In this document: piece after piece, positions 21,086-32,546 of the stretch | Position numbering within the stretch: the stretch's first letter is position 1 | Layout of the letters: each line of letters opens with the position of its first letter | NCBI GenBank assembly: GCA_021234155.1 | Contig: JAJEKV010000006.1 | Coordinates: forward strand, 10,013,003 to 10,077,002 | DNA length: 64,000 nucleotides | Direction: 5' to 3' | Origin: Isoetes taiwanensis | Taxonomy: Eukaryota > Streptophyta > Lycopodiopsida > Isoetales > Isoetaceae | The notes under the pieces: model-generated | The model's database searches: none | What the model was told of the DNA's origin: nothing | The model's input: only the letters and a program-made list of their open reading frames with translations | Made by a program: the position numbers and the translations under genes

Positions 21086-23640
21086 CATACAATATAGAAG
21101 TTGGGTTGGATTTGTTTGTGGCATGTATTTTGCTTATCCCATGTGTTTATAGCCTACATTACGAAATTTCCATAGAAGTTGGATTGGATTTATTTGTGGC
21201 ATGTATTTTGTTTATCCCATGTGTTTATAGCCTACATTACGAAATGGAAATTGGCATTACCATTCCACTCAAAAGGTCGTCAACTTGTCACTAAATGTTA
21301 GGGTCATAGGGTTAAGTCAAGCATTGGGGTTGGGTTAGGGTCAAGTCATGCCAAACATTAAATGTTAGGGTCAACTAATCACTAAATGTTAGGGTTAAGC
21401 ATTGGGGTTAGGTTAGGGTCAAGTCATGCCAAACATTGTATTTCCTTTACTCTGGCCAGAACAACTAAATGTTAGGGTCAATTGATCACTAAATGTTAGG
21501 GTTAAGTCAACCATTGGAGTTAGGTTAGGGTCTAAGGCATGCTTGTATTTCATTTACTCGCCAGAACAAAGTAGAGCAAGAAGCCATCCTCTGGCCAGAA
21601 TGAAAAGCAAGAACAAAGCAGAACAAGATGCCTTTGGGTGCAACAAATAGCAGAAGCCTTTGGGTGCAACAAATAGCAGAATGGGCATCTTCGATAAAGC
21701 AAAGCAAGAAGCCTTTGGGTGGAACAAAAACCAGAATGGATATCTTCGATATTCGTAGCTTTAGCATTGCCCATTTTAGATCTTTGCCCACCTTATAGAT
21801 CTTTGCAGATTCAAAAGCTCTTCGCAAGATCTAAAGATCTTACCGAATCTGAGCCTCTTTGCCAAAATCATGTGCCATTCCTTGGTTATCCGGCGGGCTG
21901 CTCCCGACAGTAGCCATCGGATAAACAGGGAATTAGCATCCCAAATGCCATTCCCCTATACAACCTATTGAGCAGCCATACCAAATTCCATTCCCCTATA
22001 CAACCTATTGAACATGAGCCATCCCAAATGCCGTTACCCTAACAACCTATTGAACATGAGCTAGCACTATTGCGTATGCATGCATACATAATCTCATGGC
22101 ATTGAATATGACGTTAAAACTACTAACTAATAAAAAGAAGAGCTTGTTTTAAGTTTATAAGATGCATTGGCAAAGTAACATCAAATTAAACTAGTGTGTC
22201 ACGACTACACCAAACTCTCAAGACATAAACTACACGGCAGAAACAACTAGCATGCAAGGAAAGGTCTAGCATATTCAATTTTGCTACAGGATAATCAACC
22301 CATATTGTAACTATTTTTTCTTCGAAAAGGACATGAAACTCATGTGAAAATACAATTAAGATCAAAGACAAACCTGAAAATGTAGCCTTTCAAATGTGCA
22401 CAACCCAATTTCCTTCTAATGAAAATGAAACTCATGATACATTATAGAAGTTGGGTTGGATTTGTTTGTGGCATGTATTTTGCTTATGCCATGTGTTTAT
22501 AGCCTACATTACCGAATGGAAATTGGGATTACCATTCCACTCAAAAGGTCGTCAACCGGTCACTAAATGTTAAGGTCAACCGATCACTAAATGTTTGGGG
22601 TTAGGTTAGGGTCAAGTCATACCAAGCATTGTATTTCCTTTACTTTGGCCAGAACAACTAAATGTTAGGGTCAATCGATCACTAAATGTTAGAGTTAAGT
22701 CAAGCATTAGAGTTAGGTTAGGGTCTAAGTCATGCCAAGCATTGTATTTCCTTTACTCTGGCCAGAACAAAGTAGAGCAAGAAGCCATCCTCTGGCCAGA
22801 ACGAAAAGCAAGAACAAAGCAGAACAAGAAGCCTTTGGGTGGAACAAAAAGCAGAATGGGCGTCTTCGATAAAGCAAAGCAAGAAGCCTTTGGGTGGAAC
22901 AAAAGCCAGAATGGATGTCTTCGATATTCGTAGCTTTAGCGTTGCCCAGTTTAGATCTTTTCCCATCTTAGATCTTTGCAGATGCTGCCAATTTAGATCT
23001 TTGCAGATTCAAAAGCTCTTCGCCAGATCTAAAGATCTTGCGAATCTGAGCCTCTTTGCCAAAATCTTGTGCCATTCCTTGTTTATCTGGCAGGCTGCTC
23101 CCGACAGCCATCGGATAAACAGGGAATCAGCATCCCAAATGCCATTCCCCTATACAAGCTATTGAGCAGCCATACCAAATTCCATTCACATGAGCCATCC
23201 CAAATGCCGTTACCCTAAACAACCTATTGAACATGAGCTAGCACTATTGCGTATGCATGCATGCATAATCTCATGGCATTGAATATGACGTTAAAACTAC
23301 TAACTAATAAAAAGAAGAGCTTGTTTTTCATTCTTAAGTTTACAAGATGCACTAGCAACAGTAACATCAAATTAAACTAGTGTGTCACGACTACACCAAA
23401 CTCTTAAGACATAAACTACACGGCAGACTCAACTAGCATGCAAGGAAAAGTCTAGCATATTCAATTTTGCTACAGGATAATCAACCCACATTGTAACTAT
23501 TTTTTCTTCTAAAGGGACATGAAACTCATGTGAAAATACAATTGAGATCAAAGACAAACCTGAAAATGTAGCCTTTCAAATGTGCACAACCCATGTTGTA
23601 AATAATTTCCTTCTAATGAAAATGAAACTCATATTATGGA
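21086..23640 (+). repeat. 1.3-kb tandem duplication
   Basis: Copy 1 (about 21086-22440) and copy 2 (about 22441-23640) match in order: GAAGTTGGGTTGGATTTGTT; a block of AAATGTTAGGGTCAA repeats; GAACAAAGTAGAGCAAGAAG; GATCTTTGCAGATTCAAAAG; CAGCATCCCAAATGCC; and TGTGTCACGACTACACC. Copy 1 carries an extra 81-bp internal duplication at its start (21090 and 21171). A further short partial copy of the end lies at 23640-23695. No coding sequence is recognised; unclassified repeat. Confidence 0.8.
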
Positions 23641-23821
23641 AATACAATTAGGAGCAAAGATGAACATGAAAATGTAGCCTTTCAAATGTGCATATCAGTA
23701 GTGATGAAACTTAACAAACCATTAACAAATGTGACTCTTTAGTAGGCTTGCCTAACCCCTCCTACAACCTTCCTAGCCTGCTAAAGATTGGAGGACAAGA
23801 ATGTGATGATGCTTCGGAAGC

Positions 23822-24465
23822 TCAATTCTGAACTCTGGTCAGCATCCTCGTTTGTCCCTTAATGTCACTGGCGATGACTCGGTCAATCCTAGTGCCGAGT
23901 CTCGACTTGAGAAACTCCAGGCTCTTCAATCGGATCTTCAGCATCATCGTCACCGAGCACAGGAACCTTATCGACCTTATGTCGCTTTGTATCGGCAGGA
24001 AGCTCCTAAATTTCACGTTGGTGACCTTGTCTGGCTTCTTCGTAGGGACCTCCCTACCTCACGTCCCTGCAACAAGCTTGACTATCGTCCCCTTGGTCCT
24101 TACTGGATCACGGCTCAGATCAGCAATGTGGCATTTCGGCTCGAGCTCCCTCTAGCTGTTTGGCTTCATCCAGTATTTTATGTTTCTCTATTGGAGGCCT
24201 ACACAGTCAATACTTTCCGGGATCGTATTCCTCCGCCGCCACTACCGGTAGAAATTGATGATCATGAGGAGTTCGAGGTTCGAGAGATTCTGGACTCCAA
24301 GTTCCTTCGTCGACGATTGTATTACTTTGTCGATTCGGAAGGTTACTCGCCAAATGATAGAACCTGGGACCTGTTGAGAATCTGACTAATGCTCCTGATA
24401 AAATTGCAGAGTTTCGCCGACGTTACCCGGATAAGCCAAGTTTGGGTACTCGGGCCCCAGCTTGA
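23822..24465 (+). pseudogene. pol: chromovirus integrase C-terminus and chromodomain
   Basis: The C-terminal end of a Ty3/gypsy chromovirus integrase. KFHVGDLVWLLRRD and YRPLGPYWITAQISNVAFRL form the GPY/F module, HPVFYVSLLEAYTVN the usual boundary, then EFEVREILDSKFLRRRLYYF begins the chromodomain. One aromatic-cage position reads VDSEGYSPNDRTW where related elements have VDWEGYSPNDRTW (TGG to TCG). A one-base frameshift near 24370 separates the last segment (ENLTNAPDKIAEF, ending at TGA 24463-24465). Chromodomains steer integration to marked chromatin. It matches the Tcn1-like group known from fungi and from mosses and lycophytes. Only this tail is present. Confidence 0.85.
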
Positions 24466-25786
24466 AGAAAATAAAGTTATGATATCAATCTAGTCTAGAA
24501 AATTCAAAGATAAAATTGAATGTCTATACAAGCCACAAATTTTACTCATCAACAATAATGTAAAGATCTTCAATGTCAACTATAATGCGGTCTTTATAGA
24601 TTTAAAGATTAGAAGGTAAATCTCGAACCATTGTATTGCTACAGTAAAACCTGCACTATAGCTAAGGCATTGACTTAGCCACTGTAGCAATGCTGGCCAA
24701 CCTTGAAAAGCCCAAGCAGTTCCCGAATCGCCTTGGAAACACCTACAAATCAATCACACATTGCCGATATATACATTAGATTCTTCTTTGCATATTTAAG
24801 ATCAAGTTCCGGCCTCTATGGCGAGCGAAACGATCCTCTGTAGCCGGAACAAGGAAGTTTCTTTTTTTAAAGGGCTAATTCCCTCCAGAATGAAATATTC
24901 CACATTCAATGGTCTTGCTAAATGATGTCCCCCTTTTAATATATCAACCATCATATTCTGATGACCAATCCCGGGAGATCCTGAGAAACTCCACAGTTAT
25001 ACTATCCATTCCTGGACATTTATTTGCTGCCAAATCCAAACCCTGAGTCCTAAGCTGCTCTAACTCATCGTACTTTTACCTCAAGCTCTTTCCTGTTGAG
25101 TGCGTTCATGACTGCACTGCTTCACAAAAGACTTGACATTGGTAAAAACAGAAACAAGCGCTCTCATGGGACTGGTGGAAGGCAGAGTGGACTCCCGTAC
25201 CAAAGTCTTCATCCTTGAGACACTGAGTGTTGAGATTGAAGACTGCATTTTCATGCACATGACTAGGCAGATTATTATGCCTGATCATTTGAGGATGGTG
25301 GTCAAATATGGTTTGAAGAACGTAATTTTGCGAAATATTCCAGAAAGCAAGTGGCATGCATAATCAAATTCTTCTTAAGAGATCAAGTTCCTACATCTTC
25401 AAGGGATGCCCTAAAATGACACATAATATACTTCAAAAAGTGGTAAGCATGGGAGACCCACGCCTTCCAAACCTCGCCTAAACAATGGACATAAGTCTGC
25501 AGCGCCTTAAGGCCTGTTGAAAGAAGAAAGAGCCATTTGATAACAATGAGGATCACAATCCCTTGAAACAGTATCTGGACATATGTTTACTAAATAAGTT
25601 CTAGGATAACAGTATTTTGGAATCAATAAAGACATCACACTACAAAAATCAAATTAATCCCATGCTTGCAAGAGGACAAGAATGATACTTGTTAACACCT
25701 TAATCCATATTTCATCCATTCAAACAGAAGCATACCACTTCAAAATTAAGACAGACAAACGGGCCTAGGAAGAGCGAGAAAACATG
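24466..25786. other. no gene seen
   Basis: No recognisable gene or repeat. A 76-aa plus-strand frame at 25133-25363 has no motif. Confidence 0.35.
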
Positions 25787-26047
25787 ATCTGCCAATACTG
25801 TCAACTGGGAGTAGTTGAAGGTGAGTGCCACACTCTTTAGTGTTGCCCATCATTTGCACCTATTCGAGCACGATATGTCGAGTTGGCTACACCTAACCAT
25901 TTGCTATATATAATCATGAACATGCCCTCAAGAGAGGCATTGGCATTTTATGTTCAGAAGGTACTAGACATGTGGCTTAATTGTGCCCCTGATCATTACA
26001 TCAGTGTTATAGAATATATAGAACACAATGCGCATAGAAAAACATAG
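25787..26047 (+). pseudogene. LINE-like C-terminal zinc-knuckle remnant
   Basis: One frame reads ICQYCQLGVVEGECHTL, a TAG, CCPSFAPIRARYVEL and then LAFYVQKVLDMWL. The C..C...G..E.E.H.L..C..Y..IR..Y pattern is the C-terminal zinc-knuckle region found after the reverse transcriptase in many non-LTR polyproteins. The reverse transcriptase itself is absent. Fragment, not functional. Confidence 0.55.
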
Positions 26048-28267
26048 TCTAAGTACTTTTAAAGTACTCTAGATTTTTTTTAAGTATTTAAAATATGTAT
26101 TTCATTATAAAATATGTATTATGAGTATTATATGTACATTTGAGAGTATATAGCAAATACATTTGGGCCTTCCCTCTGCAAAAGTCTACTCTTGTGCAAC
26201 TTTCTCTTCTTGAGAAAAGGTCGTCATGGTCTTGAGATGGTGCTGTCGAGGTTGATGTAGTTGCTCTAAAGCATCGGGGTTGATGAGGAAGAAGTTGGTT
26301 GCGGTCTGGCCGTATTCCTATTCCTGAGCAGCCCATCCTCGCTGGCTTGTAATTCCTCCTTAGTCAAAGCACCTTTGCTTGAATTCTAAATCTGATATAC
26401 ATTTGAGATAGTTGCCCTTCCTAGGAGATATGTCCAGTCTCATCCATGGAATAATTTAAGGGTTAGACTTAGCTATTTGGCAATTTTTTTGCCATATTTT
26501 TAAAAAATGTTGACCTAAAGTAAATGGAAAAAAGAAAGAATTTTAGCTTAACTTTTTTCGCGGCTGCACCAACCTTCCAGCTCTTTAGCCAAACACTAGA
26601 AAGTAAAAGCGTAGGAATTTGTAAAATTTAGCTAAGCCATAGAAACTTTTAAAATGAGTTTCGCACTAGTTTAGCTAATGTAATTCTTGATAATAAGAAC
26701 ACATGATAGTAGTTTATTTTCTACCATCCATGTTCCAATATGAGGTCTAGCTTTGGCTAGCTGACATTTTCTTAGCATTTAATTTCTAGCATCCATGTTC
26801 CAAATTGAGGCCTAGACTTGGCTAGCTGACATCTTTTTAGCATATTTTTATAAAGAAAATGACTAAAGTAAATGAAAATAACTGGAAAAGGGTATAATAA
26901 TTTTAGTTTAACAATTTTTGTACCCGCACCGGAGAATGTTTTGGGAAGAATTTTGGGTTAGTTTAGCTAAACACTAGAAAGAGAGGAAAAATTTGTAGAG
27001 TTTAGATAAATAACAGAAATGTTTGGGATTAATTTCGGGTAACTTTGTCTAAAGTCAATATGGCTAAGAAGAAATACATGATTAGTAATTTATTCCCTGG
27101 TATCATCTTTTAGAAATCTTGATGTGACTAAATGAAGAAGTCATCTACTTGTTGGTAGCTGTGACACTAGTCGTCGATGTGAGGCCCTTCCTCGAGACAA
27201 TACGGCGCTTGGAGAATATCCTTGACTAAAGGGTGTGTAAGTGCCATGATGCCCATTGGCTGTTGCATAGCCCTTCTTGGCAACTCTTATGTCTATTCTT
27301 GATGTCGCAATCGCCCTTCCTGTAGGCTCCTCTTTATTATTTGTGTCCAGGCTTCCCTATACACCATCTTGGCCTTTGATTTGCTGAAGTTTCCTCAATA
27401 AGATTGCCATCTGCTTTCAAATTCATCAATGTTGTCGAGTGGCTTCCATGTCGAGGGCTTGAGGATCTGCAATGAAGGTTTTTCTGGCCTATTTGACTGC
27501 CCTAAAGTGCACAAGGCGGTTAATACTATCACAACAATATTTATTTATATCTACTTACTCTACAATCTCTATATTTATATCTTTATCTACTCTAACCCCA
27601 AATGACTCCCTTGGCATTTGGCACTTTACTAGGCACTGAGAAGGGTACTTATTTACTGTCACGGGGTGTAAGGAGACTTATTTGGTGTGTTGGACTAAAT
27701 TACCTAGGTAGAATGAATTCCTAGATAATTATCTATGATACAAAGGCATGGCGGGAGACACTTGATGGTGGTGCATCTATAGCATGTGTTGGTGTGTCAT
27801 ACCAACGTGTGACAACAATTTCTAAGCCTTTGGCAACTAGTTGGGTTGCTAAGAAAAATATTTGATTATACTATCTATGTATAGACAAGATGACACTTAG
27901 CAAGATAAGAGCGACAACTAAGCTAAGATGAATGCAGATCCTGTCTCTATCTAGCTTAAGATTCTTGGTTCTAACTCTAAGGGTCTTGGCCGTTAATATT
28001 ATCCAACATGATTAAAGCTTAAATTTAATTAAGGATTATAATTCGAGCATAAACGATGCCCACCCTCAGTGGTTGGCACGGGAGGTTTTGGGAGATTCAT
28101 CCCTGTGGGTGGGAGGTTTATTCTCGTTGCTGTGGGAATTTTTTTAAGATGAGGTTCAAACGGATTGAAAAGCTAGAATAGAGTGGTATAAGACACTACA
28201 ATGCATGGCAGATAGTTAAAATGTGCATGGACTTTTTATAGGCAATTTTTTCCAAATTTGCACTGAA
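26048..28267. other. no gene seen; small local duplications
   Basis: AT-rich. A 55-bp unit (CCATGTTCCAA...TTGGCTAGCTGACAT) is present twice near 26728 and 26789. No coding feature recognised. Confidence 0.35.
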
Positions 28268-28439
28268 GAACTTGTCAATCGGGTTATGTTGAGCCAAAGA
28301 TGCCTGCGTCATAACCTCAGAGGCAGGCGCTGAGTGACACGAGTGGGTCGATTGAAGAACCTGTCAAGTGAGTTACGTTGCGTAAAAGATGCATGCATCA
28401 TAACCGCAGAGCCAAGCACTGAGTGACCTGAGTGGGTCC
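28268..28439 (+). repeat. 85-bp tandem duplication
   Basis: Two adjacent copies share GAAGAAC(T/C)TGTCAA, GTTA(T/C)GTTG, AAAGATGC, TGC(G/A)TCATAACC, GCAGAG and GAGTGAC in the same order (28268-28352 and 28353-28439). Confidence 0.75.
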
Positions 28440-28691
28440 GACACCATTGATCAAGAATTGTCGGACCCATACCCGACCCACAAGAAGTGATCGACTATAG
28501 GCCTAGCACGCTATAGGTTCCCAGTAGCCACGCTCAGCAGGGACCTCCTCCACTTTGCCACTACCCTCGTTGTATGGTGCTAAGTCACTCGATAGCCCTC
28601 GTAGCCGGGTGGGTTCCTATGCAAAGGCCGCAACTAATAGGAACTAAGGGGTCTAAGCTAGGAGCATCATCTAGATAATGGCCACTAAGTC
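28440..28691 (-). repeat. family-A LTR, left piece
   Basis: Matches 59615-59834 of the complete LTR at 58913-60528 (GGCCTAG, CCCAGTAGCC, AGGGACCTC, AACTAAGGGGTCT, GAGCATCATCTAGATAATGG). It is interrupted after CTAAGTC by the large gypsy element and resumes at 47864. The first 0.7 kb of the LTR is missing on the left. Confidence 0.8.
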
Positions 28692-30003
28692 TGTTAAAGG
28701 TCTGTCACCCCTCTAGCATAGCAACTCATTCTTTTCATGAATCAATTTACCCAGGAACTTGGAATATACAGTTGGGCATCAAGCAAATTTATCGTGCCCC
28801 CTATGACATCAAGCTTGCTAATGGCCATATCACGTGACCTCAAGGCGTCACCCCTCTTCTCCACATCAGTATTGGGGATCTCAAATTTCCCTTGGAATTT
28901 GGTGTTTGGAAAGCTGGTGAAGATCCTGGTGACTATGAAATGCTGGTGGGACGACCTTTCCTCCGCCAGGCTAAGAGCATTCATTATTGGGCAACAGATC
29001 AATTTGTCATCGCAGACGGCACATTAAATGCCACCATGGACCTGAAAACCGGAAAGCTCATTTCTGTTGAGCATGCTGAGCCATCTCTCTCAGACAGTGA
29101 TTTAGAAGAAGCACAAAATATTTATCATGTTCAGGTTCCTCCGGCAGATCTTCCGCTGTCCTCTTACCCAGAGTATGCAAATCCTTGTTGCCTACAGCAG
29201 AAATCACAAACATACCATAGTATCTGCAAGCCATGCATCAAAAGTTTCGTAATCAGTAATTTCCAAGGAATTGGTGGCTGTCATCTCCGCATCCATAAGG
29301 AACCTGTAAGAATTATTTGTATGCTTCTAAGTGAACAAGAATCAAAGGGAAATCATGGAAGAATTGCACATCGTTGCCTTGTTTGCCTTAGAATATGCAT
29401 TGCAAAAACAAAGCTAACATAATTATTAAAACAAAGGATACTTGCATGTGAAGGAATGGATGAATACAACTCAGTTAAGCATCACAAACGAGATGAGAGC
29501 CAAGGAATCTTCCATTGATTTCAGTTCATGAATACAAAAGAGAATCATTGAAGAACAGGCCATACAAAGCTTAAGGCCAAAATCGAATTGCAAGAGAGAT
29601 TTTCCTTCCCCAATCCTCACCTTAAATAGACACCGTGCTCTTAATCCAGATCAGCTAACCGACTATGCTTCGAGATGTCCGCTCCATGCTTTGTGCTCCT
29701 GAATCCTTGTCGGCAAGGCTAACCGTTTCAACGTGATTAAAAAAATAATAATTTTTTTTTTTGATTTTTTTTTTTGTATCTTTTCATAATGAGAACGATA
29801 AACACACAATGTTTCCTTTTTGTCTTTTTTTTCCTTAATAATGAAAACTATAGAAATATTTTTGTATTTTCAACAATAATGGAAATTGACTCAAAATTTA
29901 TCGTCGTGCTCTCTTATAATGGTCACAATACTCTGATTCTTCGTCAGAGTTGACTTGTACACGATCATCTGCAACGGGATCAATAACTAGGTCAACTATG
30001 TCA
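28692..30003 (-). repeat. 3' LTR of large gypsy element
   Basis: Ends TGTTAAAGG and CTATGTCA on the plus strand. It is 1312 bp because about 425 bp of foreign gypsy sequence (28766-29190) interrupts it; without that it matches the 894-bp right LTR with few differences. Confidence 0.85.
28766..29190 (+). pseudogene. pol: gypsy protease-RT linker fragment inside an LTR
   Basis: Plus-strand coding remnant: YDIKLANGHIT, a TGA stop, GVTPLLHISIGDLKFPLEFG, YEMLVGRPFLRQAKSI and DGTLNATMDLKTGKL. This is the end of a retroviral-type protease and the segment before RT, from a gypsy element on the opposite strand to its host LTR. The matching LTR at 47041 lacks it. No clear target duplication, so it may be a template-switch capture rather than an insertion. 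Confidence 0.65.
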
Positions 30004-30409
30004 TATTCTTGCCCCCCATTTTTGTGTGGAGCAAGGGCTCCACACTCCTCCTCTCCGTAGAGATGTGATATTTTCTATAATGCTTGTAGAAGACATAGAA
30101 CTGCTTCTTGCATTGTCCTTGAAGTGCAAGCTGCAAATCATAATAAACTTTGGAAGTTTGAATTAAAAAATTCTTGTGAGCCATTTCCTCAAATAAGTGC
30201 ATACATTGTGAAGGAAAATGGTTTAACTTTAAGAATAAAGCAGTATCCATGAGGGTTGCTTTGCATGACCTGTTGGGATCTATATTGATCAAAGGCTCTT
30301 TAGTAGCACTAGTAGATTCAATAGTGAGATATAATAGCTTGGAATATTTAGCTTGTTGATAGATGACAAAATTTGGACTATGTTGAGCAACATCAATGAA
30401 AGATTTCAA
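29996..30409 (-). CDS. gypsy accessory ORF, C-terminal segment
   Basis: A minus-strand open frame of up to 137 aa between the coiled-coil ORF and the left LTR. It is rich in aromatic and basic residues toward its end (QFYVFYKHYRKYH). No recognised domain. It is in the position of the C-terminal globular part of the accessory ORF of the gypsy element at 1-7359, but sequence similarity is not evident. Probably part of one longer decayed ORF with 30681-31764. Confidence 0.35.
   Translation of the reverse strand: MKSFIDVAQHSPNFVIYQQAKYSKLLYLTIESTSATKEPLINIDPNRSCKATLMDTALFLKLNHFPSQCMHLFEEMAHKNFLIQTSKVYYDLQLALQGQCKKQFYVFYKHYRKYHISTERRSVEPLLHTKMGGKNMT
30004..30022 (-). promoter_or_regulatory. polypurine tract of large gypsy element
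   Basis: On the minus strand AAATGGGGGGCAAGAATA directly precedes the LTR start TGACATAG. It sets the element strand and the left LTR boundary. Confidence 0.7.
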
Positions 30410-30680
30410 ATTTTGAAGAATCTCCTTTTGGCTGGTCCAAGAATCTCCCAGAATAATTGCCCAATTTATGAGGTGTTGACATTCAGCTGCTCGTCACTCC
30501 AACCTGCGTTGAAAGCGCGGATCAAAATTTGGTGAGTCTTGGAGAGATTGAGGCGCCTGTAAGAAATTCTTGTGCACAAGTTGATCTTCGAGAAAGGGTT
30601 TTCGCCATTAATAGCTGGTTTATAAGGAGAAAGCTGCAAAAGTTCATAATCATCATGGGTTGTACTCTGTTTGTAATAAT

Positions 30681-31175
30681 TTAACTGAGTAAGTAATTGC
30701 TGATTTTCAGAGACAGAGTCTGCATCTGTTTGAAAATTGGTTTGGTAGTCTGTTTGATTAGGTCCTTGCGCTTATCAACAGAAATATGCTGCGCAGTTGC
30801 CTTTTGCTTTTGGAGGTTATAATGCTCCACCACCAAGGAGTCATATTTTTGGAGCAATTGAGTGTATTCAGAAACTTTGCATTCTAAATCCGCAGTAAGG
30901 GCAGAATTTTCCAACTCCAATTGTGAGACACGTGCTACAGAGTCATTAACCTTTTGATCTCTATGGTGAATTGCTGCCAACATGTCTTGATAAAGCTTGC
31001 ACAATCCACCCATGAAGGTCAAGTTTCTATCATCAAATTCAAGGCTAGAATGTGTTGGAATAGTAGTACTAGTAGTGAGATTCTTTTTGTCCATTAAAAT
31101 GTCGAGTTGATTGTGAATTTGCTTGCATGAGTACTGGTCGTGCAAAATGAATATCAACCACCGGTTGTTGCACAT
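30681..31175 (-). CDS. gypsy accessory ORF, coiled-coil segment
   Basis: A minus-strand frame of up to 164 aa. After a low-complexity Thr/Ser part (LTTSTTIPTHSS) it contains a heptad-rich coiled coil, VARVSQLELENSALTADLEC followed by VSEYTQLLQKYDSL and VEHYNLQKQKA. It lies between integrase and the 3' LTR, like the coiled-coil accessory ORF at 4900-5560 in the other gypsy element. Similarity between the two may be compositional. A self-associating structural or nucleic-acid-binding role is only a guess. Confidence 0.45.
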   Translation of the reverse strand: MCNNRWLIFILHDQYSCKQIHNQLDILMDKKNLTTSTTIPTHSSLEFDDRNLTFMGGLCKLYQDMLAAIHHRDQKVNDSVARVSQLELENSALTADLECKVSEYTQLLQKYDSLVVEHYNLQKQKATAQHISVDKRKDLIKQTTKPIFKQMQTLSLKISNYLLS

Positions 31176-31311
31176 CTGTAATTAATGGTTGAAGATTGAC
31201 CTGTTCAAAAGTAACATAATTGATTAGTAATTGTAAGTGAATACCAAACGTGAACTCTTGTAAAGTATGCTGCTTAATGTCATGTATCGGTAATCATAGT
31301 AGCCCATGGAA

Positions 31312-31764
31312 CTATAAATCCTTGTGTTGCCAAGATGGTATAGACCAAAAATCGTTGAGAACAAGTGTTACATGTGTGGGGAAAAAGTTTTTTTTTTGAA
31401 TATGAAGAAGAACATTTTTGTATGGTTGAATGAGGTAACGTGTATCCCATTGTCTGTTAGATGCTTTGGTAACTTGAAAAGGAGTCAGATCAAAGTCATT
31501 ATAAGCTATTGCTTGAAAAGTATTTGGAATCTTTAAAGCTTTTTGAATGAGGTCAGCTATAATAGTAATTGGCCCAGATGCTATGGCGTGACCAGCACGA
31601 GTTAGTGGATCATAATTGCAAAAAAAAGGCATGATTTCATTAATTGGAGAGAATAACGCAATTTTGAGAATTTCAAGCACACCTAATTTGCTCAAGCACC
31701 ACCTACTTCTCGAGCCCAAGATACATGAGGCCACATGATACACATATCCATACAAATTATGCAT
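31312..31764 (-). CDS. gypsy accessory ORF, N-terminal segment
   Basis: A minus-strand frame of up to 150 aa; the clearly element-derived part begins left of the duplicated unit at 31671 (SPINEIMPFFCNYDPLTRAG, IIADLIQKALKIPNTFQAIA, ILQKNFFPTHVTLVLNDFW-like region). No recognised domain. The apparent first residues are contributed by the antisense unit, so the true start is not visible here. It continues toward the coiled-coil frame. Confidence 0.35.
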   Translation of the reverse strand: MHNLYGYVYHVASCILGSRSRWCLSKLGVLEILKIALFSPINEIMPFFCNYDPLTRAGHAIASGPITIIADLIQKALKIPNTFQAIAYNDFDLTPFQVTKASNRQWDTRYLIQPYKNVLLHIQKKNFFPTHVTLVLNDFWSIPSWQHKDL

Positions 31765-31853
31765 TATACTTGTACGTGTACATGATACTTGTACACGCTC
31801 AATAATGGCGCTACAGTCTACCCCAATAATTCACATCAATAATTTTACTTCAC

Positions 31854-31860
31854 TATAAAA
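31854..31860 (+). promoter_or_regulatory. TATA box, antisense unit 1
   Basis: TATAAAA in CACTATAAAAG, conserved in unit 2. It lies about 40 nt before the start of the reading frame. Confidence 0.6.
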
Positions 31861-31898
31861 GTAGCTCCATTCGGGGCTAGAGGTCATTCATCTCTCCC

Positions 31899-32141
31899 AT
31901 AGCTTCCTTGCCTGATCGTCCGGAGCACATCCGATCTATCAAGTGCTACATGAGCTACAATGATCTGTGTGAATGCGTGAGAAATGGTGTCAAACTTGAT
32001 CCATGGTTGCAGTATAAAGCAGATGGTCCTGCGAGTGGTTGCAGAAAGCTCACTCGTGTTGTGATCCACCTTTATTGGCTTCCTGATCAGGAGATCTATG
32101 AGCTAAATGCCATCACCTCAACAGGTGTTGATGATGAGTGA
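31899..32141 (+). pseudogene. small antisense ORF, unit 1 (start codon lost)
   Basis: An open frame of 80 codons to TGA at 32139-32141, on the strand opposite to the gypsy element. Where unit 2 has ATG this copy has ATA (31899-31901); the next ATG is about 20 codons in. The protein shares IKC.MSYNDL with unit 2 and aligns along its length with the antisense ORF at 3224-3490 (I..C.M...DL..C...G...D.W, VI-HL.W.P, ITS at the end). That conservation across two elements argues that the frame was once functional. No recognised domain. Confidence 0.5.
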
Positions 32142-32503
32142 ATCAGTGATGACTTGTGTACCTGTTAAGGATATAATAGTGATATATGAGCACTTCTGAA
32201 GTATGTAAGTATGTATAGGCATAATGAATATTATTTGATGTATCGAACCTGAGTAATTTGTAACGGTGTGCTCTTCGACCTCCACTTTTTCGGCCCAACA
32301 GTCCCTAATTTCAATCACACCTAAATTACTCAAGCACAAATACTTTTACCTTAATAAAATCCAAGATACAAAGCATGTTTTCACATGACACACATATCCA
32401 TACAAAATATACATTATACTTGTACGTGTACATGACTCTTGTACGCCCTCAATAATGGCGATACAGTCTACCCCAATAATTCACATCAATAATTTATCTT
32501 CAC

Positions 32504-32510
32504 TATAAAA
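32504..32510 (+). promoter_or_regulatory. TATA box, antisense unit 2
   Basis: TATAAAA in CACTATAAAAG, 37-43 nt before the ATG at 32547, as in unit 1. Confidence 0.6.
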
Positions 32511-32546
32511 GCAGCTCCATTCGGGGGTAGAGGTCATTTATCTCCC

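Larger units (their letters stand above)
31671..32308 (+). repeat. antisense unit 1 of a 638-bp tandem pair
   Basis: Shares with 32309-32720 the stretches CACACCTAA, CATATCCATACAAA, TATACTTGTACGTGTACATG, CTCAATAATGGCG, ACAGTCTACCCCAATAATTC, CACTATAAAAG and CTCCATTCGGGG, all in the same order and spacing. The unit is upstream region, TATA box and a small ORF. Confidence 0.85.

Noticed and set aside
21289-21540. interstitial telomere
   Set aside because: TTAGGG-like motifs are irregularly spaced within a longer repeat unit, not a heptamer array.
31908-32141. TTG start for the antisense unit 1 ORF
   Set aside because: Comparison with unit 2 places the original start at 31899, where ATG has become ATA; TTG initiation is unlikely in a plant.
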